The notes under the pieces: generated by a model
What the model saw: the letters and a program-made list of their open reading frames with translations, nothing else
What the model was told of the DNA's origin: nothing
The model's database searches: none
Translations under genes and position numbers: made by a program
From: Costus lasius
Lineage: Eukaryota > Streptophyta > Magnoliopsida > Zingiberales > Costaceae
Length of the DNA: 64,000 nucleotides
Direction of reading: 5' to 3'
Assembly: GCA_027563935.2 (NCBI GenBank)
Contig: CM050452.1
Coordinates: 32,496,850-32,560,849 of the forward strand
Shown here: positions 55,765-64,000 of the stretch, piece by piece
How positions within the stretch are numbered: the stretch's first letter is position 1
Layout of the letters: each line of letters starts with the position of its first letter

Positions 55765-58700
55765 ATGAACTTCAATGTGCGATCCCTACTGGAAAGGGAG
55801 AAGTTTGCTGGGCCGAACTTCTCTGACTGGTTTGGACACCTTAAGATCGTTCTTAAGGCAGAGAGGAAACTGTATGTCCTCGAGACGGCGATACCGCCGC
55901 AGCCCGCTCCGAACGCCGCAAGGGCGGTTCGGGAAGCCTATGAAAAGCACGTCAATGATAGCATTGATGTCGCTTGCCTGATGCTAGCGTCTATGACGCC
56001 ACCGCTGCAGCGTCAGCATGAGGATATGTCGGCTATACAGATTATAGCAAACCTCAAGATGCTGTATGCTGCACAGGCGAGGACTGAACGCTATAATTTG
56101 ACAAAGCTCTTCTTTCAGAGCAAACTGGCTGAAGGGAGCCCAGTGGGAGCTCACGTGCTCAAGATGATTGGGCACAAGGAGGCTCTAGAGAAACTGGGGC
56201 ATACCATCAACCAGGAGCTTGCTGTGGATATTATTCTGCAGTCTCTCCCGCCGTCATTCGACGCGTTCATTATTAATTTTAATATGAACAAAATCGATTG
56301 TACTCCGGCAGAGCTGCTGAATATGCTCTTGACCACTGAGGAGACTCTGAAGGGTAAGCCTTCAACCTCTGTCTTGATGGTTCCTTCTAGGAACAAAAAG
56401 AAGGGGAAGAAGGGCAAGGCCCCTGTCAAGAGTTACAGCAAGGCTCTGAAGCAGAAGGTCAAGCGGTCTAAGGAATACAGGTGTTTCCACTGTGGCCAGC
56501 TGGGTCACTGGAAAAAGGACTGTAAAGCGCTCCAAGGAGATAAGAGGGGAAGCTTTGCTTCTGGCTCAGGTATATTCGTGACTGAGGTCATGTTTTCTTC
56601 TTCTGTATCATGGGTGTTGGACACTGCATGTGGAGTTCACATTTGTTCAAATGTACAGGAACTCAAGAGAAGAAGGCAGGTGGGACAGCATGAGGTGGAC
56701 CTACGAGTTGGAAACGGGGCACGGGTTGCTGCTGTTGCTGTAGGAGACTACTTTATTTCTTTACCATCTGGACTTGTATTGGAACTAAACAGTTGTTACT
56801 TTGTTCCCAGTATAACTAAAAATATTATCTCCATTCCTGCTCTTGTCAGGAAGGGGTTTTCCTTTGAATGCAATATTTCAAAGTGTATTTTGTCTTATGA
56901 TAATATTGTTTATGCAACTGGTTCAATTAACAATGGGTTATTCATGTTGGACATGGAATGTTCAATACAGCAAATTGATATTAAGAAAGCCAAGTATGCT
57001 GATGACAGCACCTTGCTATGGCATAGTCGTTTAGGCCATATTAACGAGAAACGCATTAAGCGGTTGCATGAAAATGGACTGCTGGGATCATTCTCCTATA
57101 AGGAGATTGATACATGCAAAGCTTGTTTGATGGGTAAAATGACGAAGTCACCTTTTCCTCACAAAGGTCAAAGGGCTTCAGGTTTACTTGACCTTATACA
57201 CAGTGATGTGTGTGGGCCATTTAGTAAACATGCCAGAGGTGGCTATCAGTACTTCATTACCTTTACTGATGATCTTAGTAGATATGGTTATGTCTATCTG
57301 ATGAGACATAAAAGTGAATCTTTTGACAAGTTCAAAGAGTTCAAAAATGAAGTACAGAATCAGCTAGGCCGTAATATCAAGGCACTTCGCTCAGATCGAG
57401 GTGGTGAATACCTAAGTCATGCATTTACTGACTATCTAAAGGAGTGTGGGATTATCTCACAGCTCACTCCACCAGGAACACCGCAATGGAATGGTGTGTC
57501 CGAGAGGAGAAATAGAACGCTACTTGATATGGTTCGTTCTATGATGAGTCAGGCTACTCTTCCTTACTCCTTTTGGGGTTTTGCACTGGAAACAGCTGCA
57601 AAGGTACTAAACCGAGTGCCATCCAAGGCAGTTTCAAAGACGCCATATGAATTATGGTATGGGAAACAGCCAAGCTTGACATTTATCAGGATCTGGGGTT
57701 GCGAGGCTTATGTCAAAAAGCTCGCCTCTGGGAAACTAGAGAGTAGATCTGACAAATGTATCTTTGTCGGTTACCCTAAGGAAACTAAGGGTTATTATTT
57801 CTTCGATCCCAAGGAGAACAAGGTTTTTGTTGCTCGGACGGCCATATTTCTTGAGAAGGAGTTTCTTCTGCAAGAGGCCAGTGGGAGAGAAATAAAACTG
57901 GATGAGAATCCAGAGGAAGGACAAAGTGCTCAAGCAGAGTTGGATGTGCCTGAGCTGGTAGAACAGGTTATTGAACAACCTGAGGCTCAGATATCACGGG
58001 AACCGCGAAGATCGGGTAGGATCCGTCGACAGCCTGAGCGCTATGATGGAGTCTACATCATTGACAATGATGAACCCCTCACTTATGCGGATGCGGTCAG
58101 TGGACCGGAGTCAGCGAGATGGCTTGAAGCTATGCGCGCCGAGATGGACTCCATGTCAGATAACCAAGTTTGGGATTTGGTTGATCCGCCTCCGGGAGTT
58201 ATCCCTATAGGCTGTAAGTGGATCTTCAAGAAGAAGATTGACATGGATGGTAACGTGGTTACCTATAAAGGCAGGCTAGTTGCGAAAGGTTTCAAACAAA
58301 TCTACGGGATAGATTATGATGAAACTTTCTCTCCTGTAGCCATGTTTAAGTCTATTCGGATTCTTTTCGCGAAAGCTGCATATTATGATTATGAGATTTG
58401 GCAGATGGATGTGAAAACAGCTTTCCTTAATGGAAATCTGGATGAGGATGTGTACATGACACAACCAGAAGGTTTCACTAATCCAGCAGATCGTCATAAG
58501 ATATGCAAGTTAAAGAAGTCTATTTATGGACTTAAACAAGCATCTAGAAGCTGGAATATTCGTTTTGATGACTCAGTTACCGAATTTGGTTTCATCAAGA
58601 ACGAGGATGACCCGTGTGTATATAAGAGGTTTAGTGGGAGCGTGATTACTTTCCTAGTCCTCTACGTCGATGACATCTTGATCATTGGAAACGATATTCC

Positions 58701-59646
58701 TGAAATGCATGCTGTAAAAGCATGGCTGAGGAAATGTTTCCAGATGAAAGATCTAGGAGAAGCAGCCTATGTGTTAGGTGTGAAGATCTACAGGGATAGA
58801 TCTAAGAGGCTTCTCGGGCTGTGCCAGAGTACTTACATCGAAAAGGTCCTGGAGAGATTTCATTTAGAGAATTCTAAACGAGGATATCTTCCAGTCAGAC
58901 ATGGTCTGAATCTTTCGAAGAGTCAGTGTCCACAAACACAGACTGAGAAAGATGAAATGGACAATACGCCTTATGCTTCGGCTATTGGATCCATTATGTA
59001 TGCGATGTTGTGTACTCGCCCAGACGTCGCTTACGGGTTAAGCGTGACCAGTCGTTACCAGAGTAATCCAGGTATGGCGCACTGGATTGCAGTCAAGAAC
59101 ATTTTAAAATATCTGCGGAGGACCAAAGATATGTTCTTGATATATGGTGGTCAGGAAGAACTCAGTATTGAAGGATATACTGACGCTTCGTTCCAGTCTG
59201 ACCAGGATGATTTCCGATCGCAATCAGGCTATGTTTTTAGCTTGAATGGAGGTGCAGTGGTGTGGAAAAGTTTCAAACAGTCAACTGTTGCTGATTCCAC
59301 AACAGAAGCCGAGTATGTTGCAGCCTCGGAAGCATCCAAGGAGGCAGTGTGGATTCGTAAGTTCGTGAGAGAACTTGGTGTTGTTCCTTCGAGTGCAGAT
59401 CCTTTGGTTATCTTTTGTGATAACACTGGAGCAATCGCACAAGCAAAGGAACCACGGTCGCACCAGAAGTCCAAGCACATACAGAGACGGTTTCATTTGA
59501 TCAGGGAGATCATAGATCGTGGCGAGATCAAAATCTGCAAGGTTCATACAGATGACAATCTGGCAGACCCGCTTACCAAGCCTCTGGCGCAGCAGAAGCA
59601 TGAGAAGCACTGTAATAATATGGGTTTGAGATTTCTCAACCATTAG
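55765..59646 (+). CDS. COP7 gag-pol polyprotein, 1293 aa, open
   Basis: One frame with the same domain order and residue numbers as COP4: zinc knuckle 240-253, protease Asp286, integrase Asp481, Asp544 and Glu580, reverse transcriptase Asp882 and Asp969-Asp970, RNase H Asp1140, Glu1181 and Asp1219. All catalytic residues are present. Two substitutions stand out against the sisters: Lys for Ile in LFAKAAYY, a few residues before QMDVK in a normally hydrophobic stretch, and Leu for Phe in FTDDLSRYGY of integrase. Either could weaken the enzyme, so an open frame does not prove activity. The start ATG context is ACACCATGA as in the other copies. Confidence 0.95.
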   Translation: MNFNVRSLLEREKFAGPNFSDWFGHLKIVLKAERKLYVLETAIPPQPAPNAARAVREAYEKHVNDSIDVACLMLASMTPPLQRQHEDMSAIQIIANLKMLYAAQARTERYNLTKLFFQSKLAEGSPVGAHVLKMIGHKEALEKLGHTINQELAVDIILQSLPPSFDAFIINFNMNKIDCTPAELLNMLLTTEETLKGKPSTSVLMVPSRNKKKGKKGKAPVKSYSKALKQKVKRSKEYRCFHCGQLGHWKKDCKALQGDKRGSFASGSGIFVTEVMFSSSVSWVLDTACGVHICSNVQELKRRRQVGQHEVDLRVGNGARVAAVAVGDYFISLPSGLVLELNSCYFVPSITKNIISIPALVRKGFSFECNISKCILSYDNIVYATGSINNGLFMLDMECSIQQIDIKKAKYADDSTLLWHSRLGHINEKRIKRLHENGLLGSFSYKEIDTCKACLMGKMTKSPFPHKGQRASGLLDLIHSDVCGPFSKHARGGYQYFITFTDDLSRYGYVYLMRHKSESFDKFKEFKNEVQNQLGRNIKALRSDRGGEYLSHAFTDYLKECGIISQLTPPGTPQWNGVSERRNRTLLDMVRSMMSQATLPYSFWGFALETAAKVLNRVPSKAVSKTPYELWYGKQPSLTFIRIWGCEAYVKKLASGKLESRSDKCIFVGYPKETKGYYFFDPKENKVFVARTAIFLEKEFLLQEASGREIKLDENPEEGQSAQAELDVPELVEQVIEQPEAQISREPRRSGRIRRQPERYDGVYIIDNDEPLTYADAVSGPESARWLEAMRAEMDSMSDNQVWDLVDPPPGVIPIGCKWIFKKKIDMDGNVVTYKGRLVAKGFKQIYGIDYDETFSPVAMFKSIRILFAKAAYYDYEIWQMDVKTAFLNGNLDEDVYMTQPEGFTNPADRHKICKLKKSIYGLKQASRSWNIRFDDSVTEFGFIKNEDDPCVYKRFSGSVITFLVLYVDDILIIGNDIPEMHAVKAWLRKCFQMKDLGEAAYVLGVKIYRDRSKRLLGLCQSTYIEKVLERFHLENSKRGYLPVRHGLNLSKSQCPQTQTEKDEMDNTPYASAIGSIMYAMLCTRPDVAYGLSVTSRYQSNPGMAHWIAVKNILKYLRRTKDMFLIYGGQEELSIEGYTDASFQSDQDDFRSQSGYVFSLNGGAVVWKSFKQSTVADSTTEAEYVAASEASKEAVWIRKFVRELGVVPSSADPLVIFCDNTGAIAQAKEPRSHQKSKHIQRRFHLIREIIDRGEIKICKVHTDDNLADPLTKPLAQQKHEKHCNNMGLRFLNH

Positions 59647-59657
59647 ATTAAGTGCAA

Positions 59658-59665
59658 GTGGGAGA
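59658..59665 (+). other. COP7 polypurine tract
   Basis: GTGGGAGA, one base before the 3' LTR. Confidence 0.87.
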
Positions 59666-59666
59666 T

Positions 59667-61369
59667 TGTTGGGGTATGCCCTTAAGGCTAATGTTTGAGG
59701 CCTGTGGGAATGTATCTGTATCATGTAATAAACTGTTATGTTTATAAAGGCATGGTTGTTATTCAGTTAGCTACATTGTCTGCTGCAATATATGTTCTTC
59801 TGAATAATGTCTCAAAGCTGTTCAGCTGGGCTGACAAGCTATTATGTCCTTAGTCGATATATCTTGGTGAACATGAGACAGCCTTGATATGGTTAAGACT
59901 AATATGTGTTCTAATCTTATAGGATGCTTCGAGCATGGAATAAGATGTAGACTCATGGGTACATGGGATGTACTGGACAGACCCTACTAGGATGTTCAAT
60001 TGTTTGTCACAATGTGAATATTCCTTGGATATGACAAGTGGCACATTTCCTCTGACTTGAGATCACTTGTGTTTTCTAAATGATGATTGTCATTGTTTTG
60101 AGATAGTTCAATATCATTTGAAACATAATGATTATAGACTATCTTGGATGGTGAGCTTGAGTCAGGTTAGAGCACTAGTGATAGACATAGGATTGCCGTC
60201 TCCTTGTTTAAGGAGTGTGATGTTCTAAAGGGGCCCCCTGGATGAGATGATTGAGAAAGTGTATGGCCATACCCAGGTGACTGTGTTCATCTGTTCTAAT
60301 CATGCTCATCATATTGGAATTACGAGCTTGACAGGTTTGTCCAATAAGAACATCCAGTGGCAAAGGAAATATGCATGCCTAGTGATTTGAGTCACACTTG
60401 TGCTATGGTTTGGGTGTAGTCTTGGAAGACTCTTTCCTTTCTATCGGGAGACAGTGATGTGTTGCTAGATACCCCTCACTGATCGTGATAACGTGAGTTA
60501 TCGTTACCGACATTTAAAGGAAACCCTTAGGGTCGCACAATTTGATGATATGGCTTACTTAAGTCAGATCGTGTGGACTGAATTGTTTGGGTTCAGTTTA
60601 AAGGGATCTAATCTCTGATTGTGAGTGAGATCTGGTCTGATCATGTTTGATTGATTAGGGCTTGAGATCGGTAAGCTTCGATCGAGAGAATGTATGCCAG
60701 ATCGGTCAGATCAGGGGCATCGTTGAGATCGACGGTTAGATCGTGAACCTTAGGGTTTATTTAAGATCTAGACTAGATCATTGGCTTGATTGGTTCTTAA
60801 ACCGAACCAAAGTGAACCGGCTCACTAAATGAGCGCTTGGTTCATAGGGAGAGGAGTAGGCGACAAGTTCACTTGGCGTGAACGTTGTGGTGAGGAGTGG
60901 TTACTATTTTTAGTAACCATGATCTCCATTTGGAGAGTGCGCTCATCAAAATAGAATATACTCTATTTTCGCTCGGAGATATTCCTCTCGCCCATATTCC
61001 TCTCGTCTCTCTCGTGAGTGGGGCGACGCTTTGAAGGTTGAGGAGGATTCGGCCAAGAAGAAAGAGATCTCATTTTCCCTTCACTCGACAAGGACCTCTT
61101 GGAACCTTGCTAGCACAAGGGGCACCAAGAGAGATAGCGACATCATCTTGTGTGTGACGACAAGGAGAAGATCTACTTTGATCTTTGCTTCCAAGGAAAC
61201 ATCTTCCCATGGCGATGGTATGATTGTTTTCTTATTATCAAGTTGATCTTTTAGCATGCATATCGATCCTATAACCCTAGTTCCGCAAGAAGAAAATTTT
61301 ATGCGCCATATGCTTTAGGGTTATGCTCCCCCTAGAAGGGGACCCCCCTTATTTTAAGGGGTACTTACA
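59667..61369 (+). repeat. COP7 3' LTR
   Basis: 1703 bp. Differences seen against the 5' copy include A/G in the GCTRTTCAGC segment, T/C in AAYATAATG and C/T in the loop of the end hairpin. Followed by ACCAC. Confidence 0.94.
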
Positions 61370-61374
61370 ACCAC

Positions 61375-62755
61375 GTGCTATGCTGAGCAACGAGAAGCGA
61401 TAAATCCCTTCTCTGTAACACGCAGGTGAAATCACACACCGTCTGAAGATAGATGGACGTGCCCACTGAGTGGGTACAACACGGCTCCAACGATAATCAG
61501 AACAGTGAGGTTTCGCGTCAGAAGGCTTACGAGCTTGATATTTAATCGTTGGATTTTAACGGTCTTTTATCTTCTTCACTATCATGCAATTCCTATGGTG
61601 ATAGCAGAAGATAAACTAATCATGCAATTCTAATATTAAACAATAAAAGAAAGCATGGATCTTATGTGGTAAAAGCCCATAGCCTAAGTAAGACCTTAAA
61701 TAAACTTAAGTCTTCACTTGCTTTTCTTCATGGGGCTTTGGCTGCTCATCTGGCCCAAACCAGGGCCCAAGCGCCATCTGCAGCTCTGGTGCGCCCACCA
61801 GGAATATGCGCCAGGTCCTAGGGTCGAACCCTAGACCTCCCACCTGGTCAAGCCACTGCTGCAGGCGCCTCTGCCAAGAGTGCTTTGTGCTCTTGTCTGA
61901 TTAATTTACATATTAATCTATCTAGACAAGATTGACACGCAGGTCAATAACATTTTTATAAATTAAGCAATGTGATGCGCAGATCACAATATAAAAATTA
62001 ATTTACAAAAATTACCAGGCACGCAGGCCCCAGCACAGCACACATTTAACATGGGCAGCCCACATAAGATTAAATAAACAAGCAATATGGCATCAAACAT
62101 CAGCATGTGATCCAATAAGAAAACAAAATTTCGAAAACCGCATTGGCATCAATTTAATTTTCTTATATGCCCCCACAACCTTACAACGGTACAATAATAG
62201 GGATCCACTCATCCATTCTAGTCAGATCCTGTGCCCTTGCATTCACCAAGTCCTAACTGACTTGAGTCAACCCAGTGGTCAACTATGCATGTACCAAGGG
62301 CTGAACGACCACGATGAGGTCTAGCAAACGGGTGTGAGCCCGGGCCTAACTCATGTGCGTTCAACAGACGTCTCAACCAGACATCGCTACACACCTATGA
62401 TGCAGCCGACCTATAGCCACCTCTTGCTTGCGCAAGGGTGCTATCTGGTCGACCCATCTAGGCTGTCAGATGGTCTGATCAGACTAGTTGGATCTAACCT
62501 AGAGGATGACTTCAACCCTACTAACCCGTCTAAGGGTTTATAGTAGGCGCTTAGTCTAATAATAGGCGCGCAAGTGATATTCTTTTGATAAAACATCAAC
62601 AACAAAGATCACACAGATGCGCCTAGTGTGAAACATGCGCAAACATAAAACATGTTTTATCATATTCGCATGTCATGTAAACTATAGATCTAAGCATGTT
62701 TTGCAAACAAGGATCACAATATAGCATTAAGCAATCATATGCATAGATAAATCGG
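61375..62755 (-). other. COP6 leader, primer-proximal part
   Basis: Continues the leader after COP7 with GTGCTATGCTGAG. It has the second dyad, a tRNA-like module (GGGTTCGACCC on the minus strand, 61821-61831; A-box-like 61867-61878) and AT-rich sequence. No gene recognised. Confidence 0.78.
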
Positions 62756-62766
62756 CTCTGATACCA
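62756..62766 (-). other. COP6 primer-binding site (initiator Met tRNA)
   Basis: TGGTATCAGAG on the minus strand, with a matching C extending it to 12 bases. Confidence 0.92.
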
Positions 62767-62768
62767 AT

Positions 62769-64000
62769 TGAAGGACCCCTTTCGAGAGGGGGGCGAAAAC
62801 CCTATTAGGGTGGCGCATAATATTTTGCAAGCGGAAGAAGGGTTTTCAAAGATCTTTCTATTGCATATGATCAACTTAGATAGATATGAGAATGATCCAT
62901 ACCGTCGCCATCTCTTGGATGGTGTCTTGGAAGAAGAAAGCAAAAGAGATCTCCTCCAAAGGCTGTCGCACACAAGAAGAAGAAGGCCTACTTCCTTGGG
63001 GCGATTTGTGCTAGCAATGCTCCAAAGCTTCCTCGATCGTTTGAGGGATAATGAGATGAAAATTTGGCCAAATCCTCTTGTCGTCAACCTTCACACCACC
63101 AGCCGTGAGTCGTCTCTTGCCAAGAGCGAAAAATCCCAAGAGGAATAGAGAGGAGGCGTTGCAAGTGAACGTGGAAACGTTCCCACGTTGAAAACCGACC
63201 AAGAGTTCCCAAAATAGCAAGCCATGATTACGTGCGTTATGCGTTCACCAAGTGAACCATGCGCAACTCTCTTCTCCCATCTGAACCTTGCGCTCAACCC
63301 ATGAGCCGGTTCAAGATGTTTGGTTCAATGACCAAACCAAATCAGCCCAAACATTAAGTCTAGATCGAATTAGACCCTAAGGTCCTAGATCTGACCATTC
63401 ATCTCCAGATGCTTCTGATCTAATCGATCTAGCATCAACACTCTCGATCGAAGCTTACCGATCTCAAGCCCTAATCAATCAAACATGATCAGACTAGATC
63501 TCACTTACAATCAGAGTTTAAATCCCTTTAAACTGAACCGAAACAATTCAGTCCACACGATCTGACTTAAGTAAGCCATATCATCAAATTGTGCGACCCT
63601 GAGGGTTTCCTTTAAATGTCGGTAACGATAACTTACGTTATCACGATCAGTGAGGGGTATCTAGCAACACATCACTGTCTCCCGATATAAAGGAAAGAGT
63701 CTTCCAAGACTACACCCAAAACACAGCTCAAGTGTGAATCCTTTTCACTAGGCTTCACTAGGCATACATATTTCCTTTGCCACTGGATGTTCTTATTGGA
63801 CAAGCGTGTCAAGCTTGTAGCTCCAATATGATGAGCATGATTAGATCAGATGAACACAGTCACCTGGGTATGGCCATACACTTTCTCAATCATCTCAGCC
63901 GGGGGGGCCCCTTTAGAACACCACACTCCTTAAACAAGGAGACGGCAATCCTATGTCTATCACTAGTGCCCTAACCTGACTCATAATCATTATCCAAGAT
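62769..64000 (-). repeat. COP6 5' LTR, cut by the window edge
   Basis: Matches 46187 onward from TGAAGGACCCC for 1232 bp, with about eight differences. Frames in it (for example 126 codons at 62768-63148) also occur in the other LTR and are not regarded as genes. Confidence 0.92.

Larger units (their letters stand above)
52226..61369 (+). mobile_element. COP7: complete Ty1/copia retrotransposon, Angela-like
   Basis: 9144 bp, TSD ACCAC (52221-52225 and 61370-61374), two 1703-bp LTRs with about three differences seen, tRNA-iMet site, leader, open gag-pol and polypurine tract. Closest to COP4 among the copies here. Inserted in the opposite orientation in the COP6 leader. Confidence 0.95.
46187..64000 (-). 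mobile_element. COP6: Ty1/copia retrotransposon hosting COP7, runs off the right edge
   Basis: Left LTR 46187-47890, interior with gag-pol and leader, primer site 62756-62766, and the 5' LTR from 62769 to beyond the window. Left target GTCAT at 46182-46186; the right copy would lie near base 64473. COP7 interrupts the leader. Confidence 0.92.

Overview
This window is repetitive DNA from a flowering plant, most likely a species with a large genome rich in retrotransposons. I found no host gene, tRNA, rRNA, CRISPR array or prokaryotic feature. Almost every base can be assigned to ten LTR retroelements nested inside one another. Plant-type Ty1/copia and Ty3/gypsy polyproteins, initiator-Met-tRNA primer sites, TG...CA LTR ends and 5-bp target-site duplications (TSDs) support this. 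The species cannot be named from the sequence.

Element names used here, in window order: COP1 (copia, +, 3' end only), GYP1 (gypsy, -), COP2 (copia, -, intact), COP3 (copia, -, truncated), COP4 (copia, +, intact), GYP2 (gypsy, -, outer host), COP5 (copia, -, decayed), GYP3 (3.2-kb solo-LTR-like insert), COP6 (copia, -, one frameshift, runs off the right edge), COP7 (copia, +, open reading frame intact).

Layout. GYP2 is the oldest layer. It shows at 28879-33039 and 45401-46186 and continues left of the window. COP1 entered its pol (flank GGAGC). GYP1 entered the COP1 3' LTR (TSD GAGGA, 1406-1410 / 28398-28402). COP2 entered the left LTR of GYP1 (TSD GGAAA, 3173-3177 / 12270-12274). COP3 and COP4 entered its right LTR (COP4 TSD TGAGC, 18698-18702 / 27837-27841). 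A deletion later fused the GYP1 interior to the COP3 interior near 13038. Separately, COP5 entered GYP2 gag (TSD GGCCG, 33035-33039 / 45401-45405), and GYP3 entered the COP5 5' LTR (TSD ATACT, 41613-41617 / 44803-44807). COP6 entered the upstream part of GYP2 (left flank GTCAT), and COP7 entered the COP6 leader (TSD ACCAC, 52221-52225 / 61370-61374).

The seven copia elements are one family in several subfamilies. LTRs are 1648-1719 bp, the untranslated leader is about 1.8 kb, and one gag-pol frame encodes 1293-1294 residues. This layout, and LTRs beginning TGTTGG with ATGCCC just inside, resemble the Angela/BARE lineage. LTR-LTR differences counted by eye agree with the nesting order: COP4 0, COP2 1, COP7 about 3, COP5 about 8, COP6 about 8 in the visible 1.2 kb, GYP1 about 2%. 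The most interesting signals beyond the nest are hairpins in the transcribed LTR and leader whose stems are kept while loops drift, two of them with compensatory base changes, and a tRNA-like module in the leader of some subfamilies only.
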